This document shows, one piece after another, positions 33,658 to 42,046 of a DNA stretch of 64,000 bases (the first letter of the stretch is position 1; each line of letters starts with the position of its first letter). The translations under genes and the position numbers were made by a program. The stretch is from JADJGC01 sp964576925 (GTDB lineage: Bacteria > Zixibacteria > MSB-5A5 > CAIYYT01), in the NCBI GenBank assembly GCA_964576925.1, contig CAZNWJ010000001.1, positions 124,001 to 188,000 of the forward strand. Reading direction: 5' to 3'. A model generated the notes under the pieces. That model was not told where the DNA came from. It ran no database searches and saw only the letters and a list, made by a program, of their open reading frames with translations.

Positions 33658-35958
33658 ATGAGAAATCGTCGGTGCGGACTGCACAGAGCGATCCTGTTGG
33701 CAGTCTGCGGACTTGGGCTTATTGTCTTGTCGAACCGGGCGCAGGCGTTTCCCAACGTGTTCATTAACGCCAGCCCTCCCTTCACCGAACAAAACAATAG
33801 CGAGATTGCCAATAGTGAGACCGCCCCCGGTGTGCTGTACTCGGTTTGGACGGAGTACGGCGGCGGCGGATTCGGTGCTTCGCTGGTGGGGGTTGGCATC
33901 AGCCTCACCGGCGGTGCCGCTTGGGGAGCCGGAGTCATAGCCCCGACGCCACCCTATCCTTTCGAATGGAATCCGGCGATATCAGCACACGCCGGCGGCG
34001 GCTTTTTCTCCGTAGCAGCCGCGTACGGTCCGGGTGCCCCGTGGGGTACGCTAAATCAGATCATGGCTCACGCTTCACCCGGAGGTGGCGCGCCATTCGC
34101 AGCCGGTATTCCCATATCTCCTGTCAATATCCCGGGGTTTAACTGGTACGACTATCCGGATGTCGCTGTGGATGATTTTCCGGCGAACCCTCCTCTAAGC
34201 TTTGGAACTGTCCACACCGCGTGGGTCGAGTATGTCAACGGTAACGGCGTGGACGGCGACGGAAACGGCAATCCGTTTGACGATCCCGCTCCTCCGGGAG
34301 ATGGCTTCGCGATTCACTATGCTTACTCCCGAACCGCCGCAGGTCCGCCTCCGATCTTCCCGGCATTCAGCGCGCCCGTCGTGCTGGGTGGCGGTGCGGT
34401 GTTCGGCAATGAAGTGGCGGCTTACCGCCCGTCAGTCGCTGTGGTCGGTCCGCCTGGGAACATCATGATTCCCGCGGGTGGAGTTTACGTCGGTTGGACT
34501 GACGGAGTGACCGCGTTTATCACCGGCTCTCCCGCACCGGGTGCCGCATTCGGTCCGGTGGTGCCGATCAGCCCAATCGCGCCAGTGCCGCCCGTCATTG
34601 CCCCGGGCGTCGCCGCTGGAACAAACATCACGATCGGCGTCGCTCCCGCAGGCAGTCCCTGTCCCGGAACGGTCTTCGCTGCCTGGTCGAGTACGATGTT
34701 CGGCGATATCGACATCTTCTTCTCATCGAGCCCGACGGGCGCAGCAGGTACTTGGACACCGCCGGTACGTGTCAATCAAGACCTGGTTGGCAACGGCCTC
34801 GACCAATGGGCACCATCAATGTCAGTACATCCGCTCACCGGACGGATTACGATCGTCTACTATGATCGCCGCCTGGATCCGACCAATACGGCACGCCAGA
34901 CCTGGGTGTCGACCTCGGCGGACTGCGGAGTTACCTGGACGGATTGCGTCCTCTCAAGCGTTCCCCCGCTGGTGCCGGTTTCGACCTTCCCAATGCCCCC
35001 GGCTCCGATTTACATGGGTCACTATCTGGGAGTCGATCTCAATGCCGTGAACGGCTTCAGTTCATCGTGGAATGATGAGCGAGCCGCTGGCACTGACCAG
35101 GATATCATCTTTGAGTTCGCTCCATCCTGCGCGCCCGATTCCGACGGTGACGGTGTGCCCGATGCCACTGACAATTGTATCAGCGTTCCCAATCCGGGCC
35201 AAGCTGATGGCGACGGAGACGGCGTTGGCGATGTTTGTGACAACTGCCCCACGATCTCAAATGCCGGTCAGGCTGATGGTGACGGTGACGGTGTCGGAGA
35301 TATCTGCGATAACTGTCCGTTGCTCCCCAATCCGCTACAGGCCGACTCGGATGGTGACGGCGCAGGCGATGGCTGCGATAACTGCCCGGGTCTTCCCAAT
35401 CCGGGTCAGTCTGACACCGACGGTGATGGTGTCGGCGACGTTTGCGACAATTGCCCAACCGTGGGCAATCCAGGGCAAGCCGATGGTGATAGTGACGGTG
35501 TAGGCACTGCCTGCGACAACTGTCCGACAATTGCAAACTCGGGCCAGTCGGATGTCGACAGCGACGGTCTGGGCGATGACTGCGATAACTGCAAGGTAGA
35601 TGCCAATCCGTTCCAGGAGGATGTCGATGGCGACCTGGTCGGCGATTCGTGTGACAATTGCCTCACGGTTCCGAACCCGGCGCAGACCGACACTGACATG
35701 GATGGTATTGGAGACGACTGCGACACGTCTGGTTGTGCCTGTATCCCCGGTGACGCCGATGGCAACGGGATCATTACAATCTCGGATGCCGTTTTTGTGA
35801 TCAATTACATCTTTGGTGGCGGCCCGACACCATGCAACGGGGACGCCAACTGCGACTGTATCATTACAATTTCCGATGCGGTGTTCTTGATTAACTACAT
35901 CTTTGGTGGTGGACCGGCACCGTGCGATTGCGCAACTTTCATATTGCTCTGTCCATGA
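33658..35958 (+). CDS. Secreted protein with thrombospondin type 3 repeats and a dockerin-like tail
   Basis: A 766-aa exported protein from ATG 33658 (GGAGG 5 bases upstream). A signal peptide (AILLAVCGLGLIVLSNRAQA) precedes a region of about 460 residues rich in Gly, Pro and Ala with beta-strand and propeller-like features (EYGGGGFGASLVGVGIS, sialidase-like TIVYYDRRLDP). About eight calcium-binding TSP3 repeats (DGDGVGDVCDNCP type) span roughly residues 490-695. The C-terminus is two dockerin-like EF-hand repeats (GDADGNG..TISDAVFVINYIF). The same tail ends the protease at 46653. Attachment or sorting by this tail is inference. Confidence 0.75.
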   Translation: MRNRRCGLHRAILLAVCGLGLIVLSNRAQAFPNVFINASPPFTEQNNSEIANSETAPGVLYSVWTEYGGGGFGASLVGVGISLTGGAAWGAGVIAPTPPYPFEWNPAISAHAGGGFFSVAAAYGPGAPWGTLNQIMAHASPGGGAPFAAGIPISPVNIPGFNWYDYPDVAVDDFPANPPLSFGTVHTAWVEYVNGNGVDGDGNGNPFDDPAPPGDGFAIHYAYSRTAAGPPPIFPAFSAPVVLGGGAVFGNEVAAYRPSVAVVGPPGNIMIPAGGVYVGWTDGVTAFITGSPAPGAAFGPVVPISPIAPVPPVIAPGVAAGTNITIGVAPAGSPCPGTVFAAWSSTMFGDIDIFFSSSPTGAAGTWTPPVRVNQDLVGNGLDQWAPSMSVHPLTGRITIVYYDRRLDPTNTARQTWVSTSADCGVTWTDCVLSSVPPLVPVSTFPMPPAPIYMGHYLGVDLNAVNGFSSSWNDERAAGTDQDIIFEFAPSCAPDSDGDGVPDATDNCISVPNPGQADGDGDGVGDVCDNCPTISNAGQADGDGDGVGDICDNCPLLPNPLQADSDGDGAGDGCDNCPGLPNPGQSDTDGDGVGDVCDNCPTVGNPGQADGDSDGVGTACDNCPTIANSGQSDVDSDGLGDDCDNCKVDANPFQEDVDGDLVGDSCDNCLTVPNPAQTDTDMDGIGDDCDTSGCACIPGDADGNGIITISDAVFVINYIFGGGPTPCNGDANCDCIITISDAVFLINYIFGGGPAPCDCATFILLCP
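35127..35735 (+). repeat. Tandem thrombospondin type 3 coding repeats
   Basis: About eight imperfect direct repeats (75-78 bp each) encode DGDGxGDxCDNC units inside the gene at 33658. Their near-identity at the DNA level makes the array a candidate site for length variation. Confidence 0.7.
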
Positions 35959-35983
35959 GGACTTAGCACAACTTTGTGTCTGG

Positions 35984-36017
35984 AGGGGTGCGCGCCAGCG
36001 CACCCCTCTGTTTTTTC
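35984..36017 (+). terminator. Intrinsic terminator after the TSP3 protein
   Basis: Arms AGGGGTGCGC / GCGCACCCCT with a 4-base loop, followed by CTGTTTTTTC. It separates this gene from the imuA-like cassette. Confidence 0.85.
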
Positions 36018-36060
36018 TTGCTTCTAATGTGATTGACGATTCCCGATCTGCCGACGTAAC

Positions 36061-36086
36061 ATATACTGCACATATGTGCAGTATAT
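36061..36086. promoter_or_regulatory. 26-bp perfect palindrome, candidate LexA-like operator
   Basis: A perfect palindrome, half-site ATATACTGCACAT, ending at the base before the imuA-like ATG. The core CTG-N10-CAG with an AT-rich centre resembles the E. coli LexA box CTGT-N8-ACAG. A TATACT box lies inside it, so binding would block transcription. Control by a LexA-type repressor fits the imuA/imuB/dnaE2 genes. No lexA is in the window, so the binding protein is inference. Confidence 0.6.
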
Positions 36087-37133
36087 ATGAGACAATTAGA
36101 GTTAGACATTAGGGATTATTCAGCATCCACAAGGGCAGTTAAGCCTTCCCTCATTTCATTGCGAGTGAAAGACTCGCCAGACTTACAACCCCCTTTCTCC
36201 CCAGGGACTGTTGAAAAAGTGCGATGCCAACGGAATAACACCCCTCGGTTTCCGTCTCCTCCTTCGTCGGAGACTGAAACCGCTCCCCTTGTTAGGGGAG
36301 AATCTGTTACGTACGAACGATTTTTTGAGAGTTCGTTATTCCCCCTTAGCAAAGGGGGCAAGGGGGTTGTCTTGTCAGATCACAGTCCGCAGAGCTTTTT
36401 CAACAGTCCTGTTAAGGGAAAATTTTCAGTATCGAATGCAGTAAATCCTCAAAGTGAGGGTTCCACGACGCCTTCTCCTACAAATGGGAAAAGAGAGAAC
36501 ACCGCGGCCCTGCGCGAGTTACTTAGGCAAAAATGGCCGGAGGCGGGATTTGTCGACCAGTTTGATCCCCGGACTTGTTTTCACGTTCAGCTTGAACAAC
36601 TTCATGCCGTCTTTCCCGATCGGGGGATTCCCTACGGGCAGTTGGTGGAGATCACTGGTGGGGTGTCATCCGGAAAAACCGGTTTGTTGTTGCGCACACT
36701 GGCGGCATTAACTCCGGCGGCGCGTGTTGTCTATGCTGATGGCACGGGGACTTTTTTCCCGCCGGCGGCCGTGGCGGCGGGGATCGACCCGGGACAGATT
36801 CTCCTTCTGCGCTGCGAGCATATCGACGAAGCGATTCGCGGTGTGGAACTGCTGTTGGAAACACACCTGATTAACTGCGCAGTGTTGGATCTGGTAGGGG
36901 TGCGCGAAACGCTACCACGAATTTTGCTGCATCGCCTGCGCCAGCAAATTGTGCGTGCCAAGGCTCTCGCGTTCTTTCTGACCGACGAAACGGCGCATTT
37001 GCTGCCGGCCAGCTTGATCTCCTTGCAATTAACGGTGCATAAAGTGAACCGGCAAACGCTGGAAGTGATCGCCACCCGCAGCCGCATCAATAATGAAGGC
37101 GCGAAAGGACGGCTAAGTCTTGAAGCTGCCTGA
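36087..37133 (+). CDS. ImuA-like RecA-fold protein with repeat-bearing N-terminal extension
   Basis: A 348-aa protein. The recognisable ImuA/SulA-like RecA-fold core starts near residue 135: GQLVEITGGVSSGKTGLLLRTL (P-loop GVSSGKT), ARVVYADGTGTFFP, then AVLDLVGVRETLPR. ImuA partners with ImuB and DnaE2 in damage-induced translesion mutagenesis. The first 130 or so residues include a 205-bp palindrome-rich element (36205-36409), so this part looks like an insertion that kept the frame open; homologues are about 230-280 aa. A downstream start is possible, but the ATG at 36087 directly follows the candidate operator. It overlaps imuB by 14 bp. Confidence 0.72.
   Translation: MRQLELDIRDYSASTRAVKPSLISLRVKDSPDLQPPFSPGTVEKVRCQRNNTPRFPSPPSSETETAPLVRGESVTYERFFESSLFPLSKGGKGVVLSDHSPQSFFNSPVKGKFSVSNAVNPQSEGSTTPSPTNGKRENTAALRELLRQKWPEAGFVDQFDPRTCFHVQLEQLHAVFPDRGIPYGQLVEITGGVSSGKTGLLLRTLAALTPAARVVYADGTGTFFPPAAVAAGIDPGQILLLRCEHIDEAIRGVELLLETHLINCAVLDLVGVRETLPRILLHRLRQQIVRAKALAFFLTDETAHLLPASLISLQLTVHKVNRQTLEVIATRSRINNEGAKGRLSLEAA
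36205..36409. repeat. Palindrome-rich MITE-like element inside the imuA-like gene
   Basis: A 205-bp segment framed by perfect 15-bp inverted repeats GGACTGTTGAAAAAG (36205-36219) and its complement (36395-36409). Inside are four nested hairpins: GTCTCC/GGAGAC with flanking GGTTTC/GAAACC (about 36247-36282), CTCCCCT/AGGGGAG (36283-36300), ACGAAC/GTTCGT (about 36312-36336) and CCCCCTT/AAGGGGG (36341-36358). The last also occurs at 6394. It looks like a non-autonomous or composite REP element. No transposase is present. Confidence 0.65.
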
Positions 37134-38919
37134 CCGTCATTTTCACGTAGCGCAGATGTGGCGCACGATCGTGCCGCGGCGTGGGAAGTTAGACCCCCTC
37201 ACCCCCAACCCCTCTCCCACAAGGGAGAGGGGAGAAAAAACGAAGGGAGATTTTCAAGTCCCATTAAGTGAGAAGAAGGGAGAAGACCAGCAACGATTGC
37301 AGAAGGGACGAGTGCTGTGTGTGCTGATTCCCCGATTTGGACTGTCGCTTCAGAGCCGGGAAGATCCACATCTTCTCCTTCAGCCTGCAGTATTGACCGC
37401 AGACAATGGCGACACCGCCTTGGTTCTGGAGGTCAACGGCAAGGCAGCCAAGTCGGGAGTGGCGACGGGAATGACGGCGGCTCAAGCGGGGACATTGTGC
37501 ACGGGGTTGATCGTTAAAAAGAAAGATCCTGCAGGGGAAGAACGCGCGCTGCAAAAATTGTTGACCCTGCTGCAGACAATCGCACCGCTGATTGAGGTTG
37601 ATGCACCCGGCGTGTTTTTTGTCGCCGCTGCAGGTTTTGACATACTCTACGGCGGCGAACAACCGCTGGCTGAGCGCGTCATCCGCGCGATCAGGGAATT
37701 CGGCCTGACGGTACAGGTCGGGATCGGCGACAATCCATTTGTTGCCCGCCTGGCGGCCGAATTGACGCGGCCGTTTTCGTTTCAGTCGATTCCTTTTGGT
37801 GCAGCCCGCAGTTTTCTGGAACCGCTCAAAATCAAGCATCTCCCCGTAGGCGAGGAAGCACAGGAACAGCTCTTGGCCCTGGGGATTCGCACCATCGGGC
37901 AGGTAGCGGCGTTTCCGGCGAACGAGTTGGTTACGCGTTTTGGGGCGGACGGCGCAATGATTGCACATTTGGCGCGCGGCGATGATCCTCGTCATTTTGC
38001 CCCCTTGCCGCCAGAGGAAGATCTGGGCGAACGGGTGGTCTTTGACAATCCCTATTGCGACGCGCCGCTGGTTTTGCACCTCGCCGAGCAGGCGATCATG
38101 CCGTTGTTCACGCGATTGGCGCAACGGGGACTGGGGTGTTGTCGCCTGGCCGTACGATTGAGCTTTGCCAATCGTTCGCAGCAGGTGCTTGAGTTGGCAG
38201 TCGACAGACCGACGCTGTCATGGCGTAAATTGCGCAGGCAATTGCTCCATCAAATCGAATCAACTCAGTTTCATGAAGCCGTGGTGGAGCTCGCCGTCGC
38301 GCCATTGCTCACCGCACCATTACGTGTGAAACAGCTTGATCTAACCGCCCGCGTTTCCGGGGCAATAACAACGCAACGCACTTTTGAGCAACGCGTCCTG
38401 CGCGAATCATTGTTCCGAATCGGGGTTCGTTCGGCTGTTGTGCCGGAAGAAAGTTACTCGCTGACGCCTTTCAACTTCGACTTCGGAGCGGCGGAAAATC
38501 CCAGTTCCCTGCTTCTTTCGAGAGTGAAAGGAACGAACACGCCCCCGGGCGCGGGAAACTGCGCGCCGGCGTTTGCCATGTCGGGAATCACTGGGCTACG
38601 GACTTTCCAACCCGTGAGGCGGATCGAAGTTATCAGCGAAAACGATCAGCCGCGTTCGTTAATCATCAACCGGCAGCGTCGGCGGATTGTCCGTTGTCAT
38701 GGCCCGTGGCAAATTTCCGGACAATGGTGGCGCGATGCCTTTGTGCGCAAATACTTCGAAGTCGAAACCGAGACCGCGGAAATATATCTGATTTATCAAC
38801 TCGCGGGCCCTCGCTTTCCCAACGCAACGGTTGCGCAGGAAAACGCGGGAGGTTTGACGTGCGGAAAACCGTCAATGGCGGCGGTAGCAGCGTGGTACTT
38901 GCAAGGGGTGTTTGATTGA
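37120..38919 (+). CDS. imuB: ImuB, Y-family polymerase-like mutagenesis protein
   Basis: A 599-aa protein. From about residue 65 it matches the ImuB/DNA polymerase Y fold: GRVLCVLIPRFGLSL, the palm with APGVFFVAAAGFDILYGGE where catalytic acids of active Y-family polymerases are missing, and IRTIGQVAAFPANELVTRFG (helix-hairpin-helix). The C-terminus (about 500-599) has the RRIVRCHGPWQISGQWW region typical of ImuB. ImuB is an inactive polymerase that links DnaE2 to the beta clamp. The start is TTG 37120 with AAAGGA upstream, overlapping imuA. The first 60 or so residues contain a repeat-encoded stretch (PLTPNPSPTRERG), so a later start is possible. Confidence 0.85.
   Translation: MKLPDRHFHVAQMWRTIVPRRGKLDPLTPNPSPTRERGEKTKGDFQVPLSEKKGEDQQRLQKGRVLCVLIPRFGLSLQSREDPHLLLQPAVLTADNGDTALVLEVNGKAAKSGVATGMTAAQAGTLCTGLIVKKKDPAGEERALQKLLTLLQTIAPLIEVDAPGVFFVAAAGFDILYGGEQPLAERVIRAIREFGLTVQVGIGDNPFVARLAAELTRPFSFQSIPFGAARSFLEPLKIKHLPVGEEAQEQLLALGIRTIGQVAAFPANELVTRFGADGAMIAHLARGDDPRHFAPLPPEEDLGERVVFDNPYCDAPLVLHLAEQAIMPLFTRLAQRGLGCCRLAVRLSFANRSQQVLELAVDRPTLSWRKLRRQLLHQIESTQFHEAVVELAVAPLLTAPLRVKQLDLTARVSGAITTQRTFEQRVLRESLFRIGVRSAVVPEESYSLTPFNFDFGAAENPSSLLLSRVKGTNTPPGAGNCAPAFAMSGITGLRTFQPVRRIEVISENDQPRSLIINRQRRRIVRCHGPWQISGQWWRDAFVRKYFEVETETAEIYLIYQLAGPRFPNATVAQENAGGLTCGKPSMAAVAAWYLQGVFD
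37189..37240. repeat. Palindromic repeat encoding PLTPNPSPTRERG in the 5' part of imuB
   Basis: A pyrimidine-rich leader followed by arms CCCCTCTCCC (37209-37218) and GGGAGAGGGG (37223-37232) around ACAA. The encoded peptide LTPNPSPTRERGE is a well-known signature of dispersed palindromes in many bacterial genomes (recalled, not searched). It is in frame in imuB. Confidence 0.7.
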
Positions 38920-41900
38920 ATGAACTACATCGAACTTCATTGCCACTCAAACTTTTCGTTTCTGGATGGCGCCTCACATCCCGAAGACCTGGTCGAAGCC
39001 GCCGCGCAGTTGTGTTATCCGGCACTGGCTCTGACCGATCATAACGGGTTGTACGGGATTGTCCGCTTTAACCAAGTTGCCCAGCGCAAAGGCGTGCGGC
39101 CGATTTTCGGCGCCGAAATGTCGCTCGACACCGGCCATCACCTGGTGCTCTTGATCAAGGATGAAATCGGCTATGCGAATCTATCGCAGTTGATCACCGC
39201 CGGGCAACTCCCACATGAAAAAGGCGAAGCCCGGATCAACTGGGAGCAATTGTGCCAGCATCACGAAGGCTTAATTGCCCTCTCGGGATGCAGTCGCGGT
39301 GAAATTCCGGCGCTCTTGATACAGGGCGAGACTGCTGCCGCGAGTGAAGTCGCCTGCCGTTATCGCGAGTTGTTTGGGGCGGAGAATTTCTATCTCGAAA
39401 TGCAATTCCATCACCTGCCGCAGCAGGAGATACTATGCGATCGTCTCTATACGCTGGGACGGAAACTCAAGATTCCCTGCGTCGCGACCAATAACGTGCA
39501 CTATGCGCGTTCCGACGAACGGCGCTTGCAGGACGTGCTGACCTGCATCAAACATCACACGCATTTAGATGCTGCCAACGGCAAGCTGTATCCCAATGGC
39601 GAACGCTATCTTAAACCGCCGTCGGAGATGGCGCGGGTATTTCAGGCCTATCCCGACGCGATCGCCAACACGCTGGCAATTGCCGAGCGCTGCCGTTTCG
39701 TGCTCAACGCGTTGCCCACTTCCCTGCCGGCATTTGACATTCCCGCCGGGCACACGCCGCACACGTACTTGCGGGAAATCACATATCATGGCGCACGGGA
39801 GCGCTGGCAGACGATTACCCCCGCCCAACGTCGGCAAGTGGAGCACGAACTGCACCTGATCAACAAGCTCGACCTGTCGGGGTACTTCCTGATCGTCTGG
39901 GACATTGCGCGCTTCTGCCGCGAGAAGGCGATATTGGCCCAAGGGCGGGGATCGGCAGCCAATTCGGCCGTGTGCTATTGCCTTGGGATTACGGCGGTCG
40001 ATCCGGTCAAGCTCAAGTTACTCTTCGAGCGTTTCCTCTCGGAGGAGCGCCGTGAACCCCCCGACATTGACATCGATATCGCCAACAACCGGCGCGAAGA
40101 AGTTATTCAATATGTTTACAACAACTACGGCCGCGCACATGCGGCGATGGTGTGTGAGGTGATCTGTTATCGCGGCCGGTCAGCGGTGCGCGATGTCGGC
40201 AAAGCTCTGGGGTTTTCCCTTGAGGAAGTTGACCGGCTGGCCAAGCTGCTGCACCACTACTCGAGCGGCGATGATGTTACGGCGATTATTCAGGAGGCCC
40301 GCCTCAACAGCGATAGCGCGCGGGTCGGGCTTTTATTGGAATTGTCGCAGCAGATTCAGGATTTCCCCCGTCACTTGGGGATTCACTCTGGGGGAATGAT
40401 CGTTACCGGCAAGCCGCTGTCGGAGGTGGTGCCGATTGAAAACGCCACGATGCCGGATCGGAGCGTGATCCAGTGGGACAAGGATGATGCCGGTGAGGTC
40501 GGATTGGTCAAGATCGACCTGCTCGGGCTAGGAATGCTGTCATTGATTGATTTTGCTTTCAAACTCATCGAGAAACATCGCGGACTCAAAATTGATCCGG
40601 CTACGCTGGAGTACGACGACCCGAAAGTTTATGACTTGTTGAGCAAGGCTGAGACCGTCGGGGTATTCCAGGTGGAATCGCGCGCTCAGATGAATACCCT
40701 GCCGCGTTTGCAGCCGCGATGCTTTTATGATCTGGTGGTGGAGGTCGCGTTGATTCGCCCCGGGCCGATCCAGGGCGAGATGGTGCATCCGTACCTGCGC
40801 CGGCGCGCCGGTGAAGAAGAGGTTACATACCCGCATCCCTCGCTCAAACCGATTCTCGAACGAACGCTCGGTGTGCCTCTTTTTCAAGAACAAGGGATGC
40901 AGGTGGCGATCGCCGCAGCGGGATTCAGCCCCAGCAAGGCTGACGAATTGCGGCGCGCGATGGGACACAAACGCTCGCGCGAGCGGATGGAAGCGATCGC
41001 CCTCGATCTGATCGATGGGATGACCCGGCACGGGATCGAACAGGATGTCGCCATGCGTATCTACAAGCAACTGACGGCTTTTGCGGACTACGGGTTTCCC
41101 GAGTCACATGCCGCTTCGTTTGCGCTACTGGTGTATGTATCCTCGTACTTAAAGGTTTACTTTGCGCCCGAATTCTACTGTGCACTTCTCAATGCCCAGC
41201 CGATGGGGTTCTACTCACCGGCGAGCATTGTCTATGAGGGACGGCGGCGCGGAGTGACATTTTTACCGGTGGATGTCAATCGAAGTTCGTGGGATTGCAC
41301 TCTCAGCCCGGCTTCTTTCAATCATGAAATGCCCTTCGCCGTACGGCTGGGGTATCGTTATGTCAAGAGTCTCGGCGAAGGTGCGCAGGCGATAATTGAA
41401 CGCGAGCTGGCAATTGGGTCGTTTCGCTCCCTTGACGATTTTGTCTACCGTACTCAACTTAACCGCGGGGCGTTACAACAACTGGCGATGGTGGGCGCCT
41501 TTGACAGCTTGGGTTTGTCGCGGCGCGAGGCGGCGTGGCAGATTATGGCGCTCACGGGAAAATCCGCACAAGAACTGCGATTAAAAACCGCCGAACGCGG
41601 GGCGCTGCTGCTGCCGGTGATGCTACCCGCGGAAGAGCTGATAGCCGATTTTAAAGGGATGGACCTGTCGACCGCGCCGCACTTGATGGCTCATGTCCGG
41701 GCACAGCTCCGCGAACGCGGATTCATAAACTCGGCAGATTTGATAACGACACCCGATAAACAACGCGTACAAGTAGCAGGAATCATCGTCATCCGGCAAC
41801 GCCCCGGGACAGCTAAGGGATTTCTGTTTATTACTATGGAAGATGAAGCGGGATTTATTAATGTCGTGGTCAAACCAAATCAAGTTGCCGAGTTTGGACG

Positions 41901-42042
41901 CATTGTGACCGACGGCAAAGCCCTGGTCGTGACGGGCGTATTAGAGAAAAAAGACGGGGTGATCAATGTGATCGGGAAGGATTTTCGCCCGCTTGAGTTT
42001 CTCTTTCAGGACGTACAAATCAAGTCACGAGATTTCCGCTGA
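38920..42042 (+). CDS. dnaE2: Error-prone DNA polymerase III alpha subunit, DnaE2
   Basis: A 1040-aa C-family polymerase. The N-terminal PHP domain is ELHCHSNFSFLDGASHPEDL with ALTDHNGLYG. The polymerase active-site acids are in REPPDIDIDIANNRREEV. Later motifs are VLAQGRGSAANSAVCY-like (KAILAQGRGSAANSAV), DIPR-type VALIRPGPIQGEM, GVPLFQEQGMQVA, FADYGFPESHAASFA, and the C-terminal OB fold around VAGIIVIRQRPGTAKG. Its length and its place after imuB mark it as DnaE2, the translesion polymerase of the cassette, rather than replicative DnaE1. ATG 38920 directly follows the imuB stop. Confidence 0.94.
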   Translation: MNYIELHCHSNFSFLDGASHPEDLVEAAAQLCYPALALTDHNGLYGIVRFNQVAQRKGVRPIFGAEMSLDTGHHLVLLIKDEIGYANLSQLITAGQLPHEKGEARINWEQLCQHHEGLIALSGCSRGEIPALLIQGETAAASEVACRYRELFGAENFYLEMQFHHLPQQEILCDRLYTLGRKLKIPCVATNNVHYARSDERRLQDVLTCIKHHTHLDAANGKLYPNGERYLKPPSEMARVFQAYPDAIANTLAIAERCRFVLNALPTSLPAFDIPAGHTPHTYLREITYHGARERWQTITPAQRRQVEHELHLINKLDLSGYFLIVWDIARFCREKAILAQGRGSAANSAVCYCLGITAVDPVKLKLLFERFLSEERREPPDIDIDIANNRREEVIQYVYNNYGRAHAAMVCEVICYRGRSAVRDVGKALGFSLEEVDRLAKLLHHYSSGDDVTAIIQEARLNSDSARVGLLLELSQQIQDFPRHLGIHSGGMIVTGKPLSEVVPIENATMPDRSVIQWDKDDAGEVGLVKIDLLGLGMLSLIDFAFKLIEKHRGLKIDPATLEYDDPKVYDLLSKAETVGVFQVESRAQMNTLPRLQPRCFYDLVVEVALIRPGPIQGEMVHPYLRRRAGEEEVTYPHPSLKPILERTLGVPLFQEQGMQVAIAAAGFSPSKADELRRAMGHKRSRERMEAIALDLIDGMTRHGIEQDVAMRIYKQLTAFADYGFPESHAASFALLVYVSSYLKVYFAPEFYCALLNAQPMGFYSPASIVYEGRRRGVTFLPVDVNRSSWDCTLSPASFNHEMPFAVRLGYRYVKSLGEGAQAIIERELAIGSFRSLDDFVYRTQLNRGALQQLAMVGAFDSLGLSRREAAWQIMALTGKSAQELRLKTAERGALLLPVMLPAEELIADFKGMDLSTAPHLMAHVRAQLRERGFINSADLITTPDKQRVQVAGIIVIRQRPGTAKGFLFITMEDEAGFINVVVKPNQVAEFGRIVTDGKALVVTGVLEKKDGVINVIGKDFRPLEFLFQDVQIKSRDFR

Positions 42043-42046
42043 CCGG

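Noticed and set aside
34485..36003. Minus-strand frames across the TSP3 repeats
   Set aside because: Low-complexity translations come from the repeated Asp/Gly codons of the true gene. They show no independent support.
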